Positions 5,743 to 11,450 of a stretch of DNA of 11,450 nucleotides are shown here, piece after piece. Made by a program: the position numbers and the translations under genes. The notes under the pieces were generated by a model. That model was not told the origin of the DNA and did not search any database. It was given only the letters and a program-made list of their open reading frames with translations. The DNA is taken from the NCBI GenBank assembly GCA_947478985.1, contig CANJYC010000040.1, positions 1 through 11,450 on the forward strand. Direction: 5' to 3'. This DNA comes from Acidobacteriota bacterium (lineage in GTDB: Bacteria > Acidobacteriota > Vicinamibacteria > Vicinamibacterales > UBA2999). How positions within the stretch are numbered: the stretch's first letter is position 1; the number at the start of each line of letters is the position of its first letter.

Positions 5743-7302
5743 GTGGCGACCGCCCCTGAGCCGAGGCCCTTCGCGGCCCCAGACGCCCTGGCCGACCTCG
5801 ATCACGAGCGTGACATCGGGCGACCGGGCCAATTCCCATTTACCCGCGGTGTCCAGCCTGACATGTACCGGGGCCGCCCCTGGACCATGCGTCAGTACGC
5901 GGGATTCGCTGACGCCGCCGAGTCCAACCGGCGTTACCGCTACCTTCTCGCCCAAGGTGTCAGCGGCCTCAGCGTCGCCTTCGATCTCCCCACACAGATC
6001 GGCTACGACTCGGACCATCCCCTTGCGGCCGGAGAGGTTGGCAAAGTCGGTGTGGCGATTGATTCCATTGAGGACATGGCGGCGCTCTTCGACGAGATTC
6101 CGCTGGGGCGGGTCTCGACCTCGATGACGATCAACGCGACGGCCATCATCCTCCTCGCCTTCTACATTGGCGTGGCGAAGCGGCAGGGCGTCCCGCTCTC
6201 GGCTCTCGCGGGAACCGTGCAGAACGACATCCTGAAGGAATACGTCGCCCGCGGCACCTACATCTATCCACCGCGTGCCTCACTCCGGATCGTCACCGAC
6301 GTGATCGCCTACTGCCAGCGCGATCTGCCGCAGTGGAACACCATCTCGATCAGCGGATACCACATCCGTGAGGCCGGCTCGACAGCGGTACAGGAGGTTG
6401 CCTTCACGCTGGCGCACGCCAGCGCGTACGTGCAGGCGGCCCTGGCCGCAGGTCTCGACGTCAACGAGTGCGGGCAGCGCCTCTCGTTCTTCTTCAACGC
6501 CCACAACGACTTCCTGGGCGAGATCGCAAAATATCGCGCCGCCCGCCGGATGTGGGCGCGCATCATGCGTGATCGATTCGGCGCCACCAGTCCGCGCGCA
6601 CAGCAGCTGCGTTTTCACACCCAGACGGCCGGCAGCACACTGACGGCGCAACAACCGGACAACAACATCGTCCGCGTGGCGCTCCAGGCATTGGCTGCGG
6701 TGCTGGGGGGCACGCAGTCGCTGCACTGCAATGGTCGCGACGAGGCGCTGGCGCTGCCCACCGAGGAGAGCGCCACCATCGCGCTGCGCACGCAGCAGAT
6801 CCTTCTGCATGAAAGTGGCGTCGCGGCTACGGCGGACCCGGTGGGCGGGGCCTATGCCATCGAGGAGCGGACAACCAGCATCGAACGCGAGGCCCAAGCG
6901 CTGCTCGATCAGATCGACGAAATGGGCGGCACACTCGCGGCCATCGAAACCGGCTTCATCCAGCGCCAGATTCAGGACGCGGCCTACGAGGCACAGCGGG
7001 CGATCGACGCCGGCCGGGCCGTTGTCGTCGGCGTGAATCAGTTCGCCGATGCCTCTGCTTCACGAGTGGCGGTCTTCCGCGTCGACCCGGAAATGGAGCG
7101 CCGGCAGATCGAGCGGCTGCGCGCACTCCGCGCGGGACGCAGCGAACATGCGTGGCGCGAATCGGTCTCCGCGGTCGACCGCGCCGCGCGCGATGGATCC
7201 AACCTTCTGCCACCCATCATCGCGGCCGTCGAGCAACATGCCACGCTCGGTGAGATCGCCGACACCCTGCGCAACGTCTTCGGCGAGTACCAGGCCCCAT
7301 AA
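5743..7302 (+). CDS. Methylmalonyl-CoA mutase catalytic (large/alpha) subunit, without B12-binding domain
   Basis: Adenosylcobalamin-dependent mutase interconverting methylmalonyl-CoA and succinyl-CoA. The 519 residues cover the TIM-barrel catalytic domain: RPWTMRQYAGF (45-55), LSVAFDLPTQIGYDSDHPL, STSMTINATA, TVQNDILKEYVARGTYIYPP, SISGYHIREAGSTA (202-215), SFFFNAHNDF, RFHTQTAGSTLTAQQP and GTQSLHCN. The residues that by family knowledge set substrate choice are Tyr52 and Arg170, the methylmalonyl-type pair rather than the Phe/Gln of isobutyryl-CoA mutase. Tyr206 and His207 match the active-site Tyr-His. The protein stops at GEYQAP with no cobalamin-binding DxHxxG domain, so it needs a separate small subunit not encoded here, and no MeaB-type chaperone gene is adjacent. 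An in-frame TAG at 5728-5730 forces the start to GTG 5743 or later. That makes the N-terminus shorter than the usual extended arm, and only GGAG one base before GTG could serve as ribosome site. TAA and TGA stops stand in tandem. Confidence 0.93.
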   Translation: MATAPEPRPFAAPDALADLDHERDIGRPGQFPFTRGVQPDMYRGRPWTMRQYAGFADAAESNRRYRYLLAQGVSGLSVAFDLPTQIGYDSDHPLAAGEVGKVGVAIDSIEDMAALFDEIPLGRVSTSMTINATAIILLAFYIGVAKRQGVPLSALAGTVQNDILKEYVARGTYIYPPRASLRIVTDVIAYCQRDLPQWNTISISGYHIREAGSTAVQEVAFTLAHASAYVQAALAAGLDVNECGQRLSFFFNAHNDFLGEIAKYRAARRMWARIMRDRFGATSPRAQQLRFHTQTAGSTLTAQQPDNNIVRVALQALAAVLGGTQSLHCNGRDEALALPTEESATIALRTQQILLHESGVAATADPVGGAYAIEERTTSIEREAQALLDQIDEMGGTLAAIETGFIQRQIQDAAYEAQRAIDAGRAVVVGVNQFADASASRVAVFRVDPEMERRQIERLRALRAGRSEHAWRESVSAVDRAARDGSNLLPPIIAAVEQHATLGEIADTLRNVFGEYQAP

Positions 7303-7315
7303 TGAGGCCGGGGCC
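7293..7315 (+). terminator. GC hairpin across the mutase stop codon (weak terminator candidate)
   Basis: GGCCCC (7293-7298) can pair with GGGGCC (7310-7315) around an 11-base loop that contains the stop codon. There is no T-run after it, so if it acts at all it is more likely a 3'-end stabiliser or attenuator than a Rho-independent terminator. The peptide-transport ATPase gene follows in the same direction. Confidence 0.2.
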
Positions 7316-7353
7316 GGGTCATCGCGTTTCGTAGGAACGGCCAGACTTCTTCC

Positions 7354-8145
7354 ATGGACGCGCCCTTGCTTGACGTGCGGAACCTGACGGTCACCTTCGC
7401 GGACACGCCCGCCGTCACTGACGTCAGTTTTCAGCTGGCGTCGGGTGAAACGCTCGGACTGGTCGGCGAGTCCGGCAGCGGCAAGTCGGTGACGGCGTTC
7501 TCGATCCTGCGCCTCCTCCAGCCACCCGGACGTGTCACCGCCGGGCGCGTGCTCTTCGAGGGACGGGATCTGCTGACGCTCCAGGAACGCGAGATGCGCA
7601 CGGTGCGCGGCGCCCGCATCGCGTTGATTTTTCAGGAGCCGATGACGGCTCTCAATCCGGTAATGCGTATTGGCGATCAGATCGCTGAAGCACTGACGGT
7701 GCATGGAAGCAGCCGGACCGCGGCGCGCGCGCGTACCGTGGAACTGCTGGAGGCGGTGAAGATTCCCGACGCCCAGCGACGCGAGCGTGATTACCCGCAC
7801 CAGCTCTCGGGCGGCATGCGGCAGCGCGTGATGATCGCCATCGCCCTGGCCTGCCGCCCTTCGCTCATCATTGCCGACGAACCCACCACCGCCCTCGACG
7901 TCACCATCCAGGCGCAGGTGCTCGATCTGCTCCGCGAACTGAAAGCGCAGTTCAACCTCGCGCTGCTGCTCATCACGCACGATTTCGGTGTCGTCGCCGA
8001 GATGGCAGACCGCGTCGCGGTGATGCATCGCGGCACGCTGGTCGAGACCGGAGCCGTACGACAGATCCTGCGCTCGCCCACACACGAATACACCAGGACG
8101 CTGCTCGCCGCCGTGCCGGGAATGCAGCCGGGCAGCCTCCGCTGA
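7354..8145 (+). CDS. Oligopeptide/dipeptide-type ABC transporter ATPase (OppD/DppD-like)
   Basis: A cytoplasmic ATPase that would power uptake of peptides or a similar solute together with the partner encoded next. Visible ABC motifs in 263 residues: Walker A GESGSGKS (38-45), Q-loop Gln94 (FQEPMTALNP, a hallmark of the Opp/Dpp family), signature LSGGM (151-155), Walker B LIIADEP (171-177) with catalytic Glu176, D-loop ALD, and H-loop His209. It ends soon after THEYTRTLLAAVPG. The C-terminal extension common in OppD/DppD, with its cysteine-rich segment, is absent, making it about 60 residues shorter than many homologues. ATG 7354 is the first possible start, since an in-frame TGA lies at 7303-7305. 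The ribosome site is weak (AGGAA about 16 bases away). The stop overlaps the next start by one base (TGATG), so the two ATPases are coupled. The exact substrate cannot be told. Confidence 0.92.
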   Translation: MDAPLLDVRNLTVTFADTPAVTDVSFQLASGETLGLVGESGSGKSVTAFSILRLLQPPGRVTAGRVLFEGRDLLTLQEREMRTVRGARIALIFQEPMTALNPVMRIGDQIAEALTVHGSSRTAARARTVELLEAVKIPDAQRRERDYPHQLSGGMRQRVMIAIALACRPSLIIADEPTTALDVTIQAQVLDLLRELKAQFNLALLLITHDFGVVAEMADRVAVMHRGTLVETGAVRQILRSPTHEYTRTLLAAVPGMQPGSLR

Positions 8146-9023
8146 TGCCGCTCCTGGAGGTTCACAACCTCGTCAAGCATTTCGCGCGGCCGCAGGGCTA
8201 CCTGCGGCCGCCGTCAATCGTGAAGGCCGTCGATTCGGTGAGCTTCACCATTGACGAGGGCGAGATGTTCGGGCTCGTGGGGGAATCCGGCAGCGGCAAG
8301 AGCACGACCGGTCGCTGCATCCTGCGCCTGATCGAGCCGACGTCCGGAGAGGTGCGCTTTCGGGGCGAGGATGTCGCGCGGTTTTCACCGTCGCGCATGC
8401 GGCTGGCACGGCGCGACATGCAGATCATCTTTCAGGACCCGTATTCATCGCTCAACCCGCGAATGCGCGTCGGCGACATCGTCGAGGAACCGCTGGTGAT
8501 TCACGGGCTCGGCACGCGCGACGAGCGCCAGACGCGGGTCGCTGAGCTGTTTGCCCTCGTCGGACTGGATCAGGAGATGCTGAAACGCTATCCGCACGAG
8601 TTCAGCGGCGGTCAGCGCCAGCGCATCGGTATTGCGCGGGCGCTCGCGCTCAAGCCGGCGTTTATCATCGCCGACGAGGCCGTGTCGGCCCTCGACGTCT
8701 CCATCCAGGCACAGGTGGTGACGCTGCTGATGGACCTGAAGTCGCAGCTCTCCCTGACGTACCTCTTCATTGCCCACGACCTGCGACTGGTCGAACACAT
8801 CTGCAACCGAGTGGCCGTGATGTACCTCGGACGGATTGTCGAGATGGGAGACACCCGCGCACTGTTTGCACAGCCGACGCATCCGTATACGCGTGCGCTG
8901 CTCAGCGCCATTCCGGCGCTCGATCCGGATGCGCCACGAGGGCGCATCACGCTGGATGCCAGGACGCTGCTGCCGGAGGCGCCGTTACGCGAGGTCGGCG
9001 CGGGCCACTGGGCTGCGGTCTGA
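8145..9023 (+). CDS. Oligopeptide/dipeptide-type ABC transporter ATPase (OppF/DppF-like)
   Basis: The second ATPase of the pair, expected to form a heterodimer with the product of the preceding gene on the cytoplasmic face of a permease. The 292 residues hold Walker A GESGSGKS (46-53), Gln97 in FQDPYSSLNPRM, signature FSGGQ (153-157), Walker B IIADEA with catalytic Glu178, D-loop SALDVSIQAQV and His211. Ala179 replaces the usual Pro of the DEP motif; the catalytic residue is kept. The C-terminal segment 258-292 (ending LREVGAGHWAAV) resembles the tail of OppF/DppF proteins but lacks the cysteine cluster. Translation is coupled to the upstream gene by the TGATG overlap. Neither permease genes nor a binding-protein gene lies on either side, so the partners are encoded elsewhere. 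The last 39 bases are shared with the convergent ABC gene. Confidence 0.92.
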   Translation: MPLLEVHNLVKHFARPQGYLRPPSIVKAVDSVSFTIDEGEMFGLVGESGSGKSTTGRCILRLIEPTSGEVRFRGEDVARFSPSRMRLARRDMQIIFQDPYSSLNPRMRVGDIVEEPLVIHGLGTRDERQTRVAELFALVGLDQEMLKRYPHEFSGGQRQRIGIARALALKPAFIIADEAVSALDVSIQAQVVTLLMDLKSQLSLTYLFIAHDLRLVEHICNRVAVMYLGRIVEMGDTRALFAQPTHPYTRALLSAIPALDPDAPRGRITLDARTLLPEAPLREVGAGHWAAV

Positions 9024-9698
9024 TCGGACGTCCTTCTCCACCTGTCCGTCCCGAATGTGAATCGCACGGTTCGCCAGTGCCGCGACGTCGGCTTCGTGGG
9101 TGACGAGCACAATCGTGTTGCCGCTCTCGTGCAGACGCGCGAACAGGGCCATGATCTCCAGGCCTGTCTTGGTATCGAGATTTCCCGTCGGCTCGTCCGC
9201 GAGCAGGATCGAAGGATTGTTGACGAGCGCACGTGCGATCGCGACGCGCTGACGCTGGCCCCCTGACAGTTCGCTCGGGCGGTGTGTCATCCGGTGCGCC
9301 AGTTCCACCTTTTCGAGCGCAGCCTTGGCACGTTCTTGCCGGACCTTGGCGGGAACGCCGGCGTAGACGAGCGGCAGTTCCACGTTGTGCAGGGCGGAGG
9401 CCCGTGGCAGCAGGTTGAATGTCTGAAAGACGAAGCCGATCTCTTCGTTCCTGATGCGCGCGAGCTCGTTGTCGTTCATCTGGCTGACCTGCTTGCCGTT
9501 GAGCAGGTAGCTTCCCCGGCTGGGCGTATCGAGGCAACCGATGAGATTCATCAGCGTCGATTTACCAGAGCCTGATGGTCCCATGATGGCCACGTATTCG
9601 CCGCGTTCGATCTGTACCGAGACGCCGCGAAGCGCGTGGATTTCCTCATCACCCATGATGTAGGTCTTCCACAGGTCGTGCGTTTCGATCAGGGCCAT
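8985..9698 (-). CDS. ABC transporter ATPase of the LolD/MacB/FtsE-like export family
   Basis: 237 residues of a single ATPase domain: Walker A GPSGSGKS (40-47), Gln92 in FQTFNLLPRASALHNVELPL, signature LSGGQRQRVAIARAL (144-158), Walker B ILLADEPTGNLD (164-175) with Glu169, and His201 in VTHEADVA. The GNLD after Walker B and the IGCLDTPSRG segment place it in the MacB/LolD group, whose partners are FtsX-like permeases that move lipoproteins, peptides or drugs away from the inner membrane. No such permease gene is in the window, unless it lies beyond the right edge. The gene starts (ATG 9698) 5 bases after the stop of the J-domain gene, so it is the last gene of that unit. The ribosome site is poor (ATAGG), suggesting coupling. 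Its final 13 codons, including the stop, overlap the end of the convergent OppF-like gene. The tail after about residue 222 looks unconserved. Confidence 0.92.
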   Translation of the reverse strand: MALIETHDLWKTYIMGDEEIHALRGVSVQIERGEYVAIMGPSGSGKSTLMNLIGCLDTPSRGSYLLNGKQVSQMNDNELARIRNEEIGFVFQTFNLLPRASALHNVELPLVYAGVPAKVRQERAKAALEKVELAHRMTHRPSELSGGQRQRVAIARALVNNPSILLADEPTGNLDTKTGLEIMALFARLHESGNTIVLVTHEADVAALANRAIHIRDGQVEKDVRSDRSPVARADLA

Positions 9699-9703
9699 GA
9701 AAC

Positions 9704-10543
9704 CTATGACGACTTGAGGCGCGCCAGCAGCGACTTGACCACCGGCGGGGCGTCGTTGGGCACGTGTGCGTTCCAGTTTCGGGTGTTCACGGGGACGAGA
9801 ATCAGCGTACCGCCGGCCGCCATGGGCTTCTTGCGCTGCTGGGCAATCGCGCCACCAAGCTCGTCCACCGGCGCGACGACCGGACCCATCAGGAAGACCA
9901 CCAGATCGCGCTGGTTGTCCTTCTTCATCTTCGAGGCCTGTCCCCAGCTCTCGGTCACGGCCGCCCCGTCAACCGTGTCGACGAAGCGCCCGAGCACGCG
10001 CGGTGGCAGCTTGAGCTTCCAGAATGGTGGCTTGGGGATGCAGCCGATCTGAAACCCCGGAGCCTGCACGGCCTCCCAGCTCGCGAATTCGGCCGAGAGT
10101 GCCTGACGGAACCGCATCATCGCCGCCCGCAGGACAAGATCGGATGATGCGGCGCGATCCTGCTCGAAGACCGACCCCAGGGGCACCGCAGAGGCTGCGG
10201 GCTCAGCCGCTGGCCGCGGCGATTCCTGGGGCGTAGGCTGCGGTACCTCGTCGGCCGCGACGACGGGAGCGCCCGCCGGACCCGCGGTGCGGACCTGTGC
10301 CGCACCGGCCTCTCCCGACCGCAACAACTCTTCGTATTCGGCCCGCAGCTCATCATTGCTGAGCGTCTTGTACGCCTGAGTCAGTTCCGCAGCCTTGACG
10401 GCCGCGATCTCCTGGAATTCCTCGCCGAGATGCTGAACCTTGTCGGGGTGGTACTTGGCGATCTCGCGGCGGAAGCTCCGCCGGATCTCGTCGAGGGTTG
10501 CGGTGGTCGGAAGGCCGAGAAGCTCGAAGTAGGTCTTGCTCAC
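9704..10543 (-). CDS. DnaJ-domain protein with unknown C-terminal domain (279 aa)
   Basis: The start is a GTG at 10543, 6 bases after the stop of the ATPase gene, with GAGGG just upstream. Residues 1-72 form a J-domain: YFELLGLPTTATLDEIRRSF, then the diagnostic His-Pro-Asp at 32-34 (YHPDK), then a helix ending in LTQAYKTLSNDELRAEY. Such domains recruit and stimulate Hsp70 (DnaK). There is no Gly/Phe-rich region, zinc finger or DnaJ C-terminal substrate-binding domain. Instead a Pro/Ala-rich linker (about 80-125) leads to a folded-looking domain (about 130-279) with a helical start, a Pro-rich piece around KPPFWKLKLPPRVLG, and hydrophobic strands (DLVVFLMGPVVAPV, GTLILVPV). I do not recognise that domain. 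There is no signal or membrane anchor, so it is probably cytoplasmic. Its position between a PilB/GspE-like ATPase and an ABC ATPase suggests a specialised co-chaperone for envelope machinery, which is inference. Confidence 0.88.
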   Translation of the reverse strand: MSKTYFELLGLPTTATLDEIRRSFRREIAKYHPDKVQHLGEEFQEIAAVKAAELTQAYKTLSNDELRAEYEELLRSGEAGAAQVRTAGPAGAPVVAADEVPQPTPQESPRPAAEPAASAVPLGSVFEQDRAASSDLVLRAAMMRFRQALSAEFASWEAVQAPGFQIGCIPKPPFWKLKLPPRVLGRFVDTVDGAAVTESWGQASKMKKDNQRDLVVFLMGPVVAPVDELGGAIAQQRKKPMAAGGTLILVPVNTRNWNAHVPNDAPPVVKSLLARLKSS

Positions 10544-10549
10544 TGCCCT

Positions 10550-11450
10550 CTACTTCTTGAACTCAGCCACGTTGCTCGCCGCCGGGAGCTCCGGCATCTC
10601 CCGCTGGTGGCGAAGCTTCTTGATGTGCGACTTGCCGCGCCCGATTTCGCTGTTCTTGGCGCAATAGGGGCAGAATTTCCAGCCGGCCTGCATCGGCTTG
10701 TGACAGTGCAGGCAACCGCCGCCCACACGATGGCCGCACGACGGACAGGCGACGAAATCCGGCGAGACGCTGACACCGCACGACGGACACGCACTGCGCG
10801 CCTCGCGCACCTCGGTGACGACGCGAAGCAATTCCTCTGGCGTGGTCACCCCGGCCTTGACCTTCAACAGGCCATCCTCGCCGAGCGAGACCATCCCCGC
10901 GGCCAGCGCCGCATCGCGCAGCGACGCTTCGGAGCCACGCTGCGCAATCTCGCGGCGCAACTTGTCGCTGACGTACATGATTTCGTAGATGCCGACACGA
11001 CCGCGGTAGCCCGTGTGGTTGCACTGATCACAACCGACGGCGCGATAGAACGTCAGCGTCGATGCCTCGGCCTCGCTGATGCTCATCGCCCGCAGCGTTT
11101 CAGCGTCCGGGGTATAGGGGCGACGACAGGGCATGCACAGGCGTCGCATCAGCCGCTGCGCGACCACGCCGATGAGCGCCGACGCGCTCACGTAGGGCTC
11201 GATGCCGATATCGGTCAACCGCGTGACACACGACGGGGCGTCATCAGTATGCAGCGTCGAGAGCACGAGGTGGCCGGTCTGTGCCGCCTGCATGGCGATC
11301 CGAGCGGTTTCCTGATCACGAATCTCGCCGACGAGCACGACGTCCGGATCCTGTCGAAGGATGGAGCGCAATGCGCTCGCGAACGTCAGCTTGATCTTGG
11401 CGTTGATCTGCGGCTGGTTGACGCCCGGGATCTGGTACTCGACCGGGTCC
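10550..11450 (-). CDS. PilB/GspE-like type IV pilus / type II secretion assembly ATPase with C-terminal zinc ribbons, N-terminus outside window
   Basis: The 5' part lies beyond the right edge; 299 codons are visible. The frame is open through 11450, so the TTG at 11371 is an internal Leu, not a start. The family core is clear: DPVEYQIPGVNQPQIN, then LTFASALRSILRQDPDVVLV, Walker B with Glu42 of the fragment (VGEIRD), and the His box HLVLSTLHTDDA (60-71). The zinc-binding tetracysteine of the subfamily is also present, CMPC (105-108) and CDQC (140-143), followed by TGYRGRVGIYEI. These hexameric ATPases drive pilin or pseudopilin assembly at the inner membrane. The usual end is near residue 212 (GVTTPEELLRVV). 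Here about 85 further residues follow with four CxxC pairs (221/224, 235/238, 246/249, 260/263), a double zinc-ribbon pattern, and a basic tail ending AEFKK. PilB versus GspE cannot be settled from this fragment. The J-domain gene follows after 6 bases. Confidence 0.9.
   Translation of the reverse strand, partial: DPVEYQIPGVNQPQINAKIKLTFASALRSILRQDPDVVLVGEIRDQETARIAMQAAQTGHLVLSTLHTDDAPSCVTRLTDIGIEPYVSASALIGVVAQRLMRRLCMPCRRPYTPDAETLRAMSISEAEASTLTFYRAVGCDQCNHTGYRGRVGIYEIMYVSDKLRREIAQRGSEASLRDAALAAGMVSLGEDGLLKVKAGVTTPEELLRVVTEVREARSACPSCGVSVSPDFVACPSCGHRVGGGCLHCHKPMQAGWKFCPYCAKNSEIGRGKSHIKKLRHQREMPELPAASNVAEFKK

Noticed and set aside
7060..8085. Minus-strand frame of 341 codons spanning the mutase end and the first peptide-transport ATPase
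   Set aside because: It crosses two well-supported plus-strand genes. The translation is His/Arg/Gly-rich without motifs.
11369..11371. TTG at 11371 as the start of the assembly ATPase
   Set aside because: The frame stays open to the window edge and the upstream residues (DPVEYQIPGVNQ) are conserved PilB/GspE core sequence. The gene is simply cut by the window.
1..11450. Mobile element, phage, toxin-antitoxin, CRISPR or defence island
   Set aside because: No transposase, integrase, terminal repeats, spacer arrays or known defence domains were found on either strand. Gene content and composition look like ordinary chromosome.

Overview
The window is GC-rich (by eye well over 60 percent), densely coded bacterial DNA. 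It looks like a chromosomal segment of an Acidobacteriota member, possibly of the Vicinamibacteria type. That placement is inference: it rests on the style of the secreted-protein/beta-barrel pair, the stand-alone methylmalonyl-CoA mutase catalytic subunit and the PilB/GspE-like ATPase, not on a marker gene. No RNA gene, CRISPR array, insertion sequence, integrase or phage gene was seen.

Layout. (1) 1-2854, minus strand: a two-gene unit. A 355-residue exported protein of unknown function comes first, followed 25 bases later by a large outer-membrane beta-barrel protein with a carboxypeptidase-regulatory-like domain, which runs off the left edge. A textbook sigma-70 promoter (TTGACA, 17 bases, TATGAT) drives the pair and fixes the start of the first gene. 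(2) 3130-5186, plus strand: enolase and 2,3-bisphosphoglycerate-dependent phosphoglycerate mutase, 2 bases apart, which catalyse neighbouring steps of lower glycolysis. (3) 5191-5496, minus strand: a 101-residue protein of unknown function ending 4 bases from the mutase gene. It has a strong ribosome binding site, a roughly 130-base structured leader and a second textbook promoter whose -35 lies in a nested inverted repeat. (4) 5743-7302, plus strand: a methylmalonyl-CoA mutase catalytic subunit without its own B12-binding domain. (5) 7354-9023, plus strand: two coupled ATPase genes of the oligopeptide/dipeptide ABC family, with no permease or binding-protein gene nearby. (6) 8985-11450, minus strand: a tight three-gene unit read leftwards. 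It holds a PilB/GspE-like assembly ATPase with a C-terminal zinc-ribbon extension (5' end outside the window), a DnaJ-domain protein with an unknown C-terminal domain, and a LolD/MacB-type ABC ATPase. The last gene overlaps the end of the second peptide-transport ATPase gene by 39 bases on opposite strands.

How they fit: the window mixes central metabolism (glycolysis and propionyl/methylmalonyl-CoA turnover) with cell-envelope and transport functions. Nothing forms a complete, clearly novel system. The parts most worth a second look are the zinc-ribbon ATPase / J-domain / ABC-ATPase unit, the shortened and possibly leaderless mutase subunit, and the nested inverted repeat between the small unknown gene and the mutase gene.
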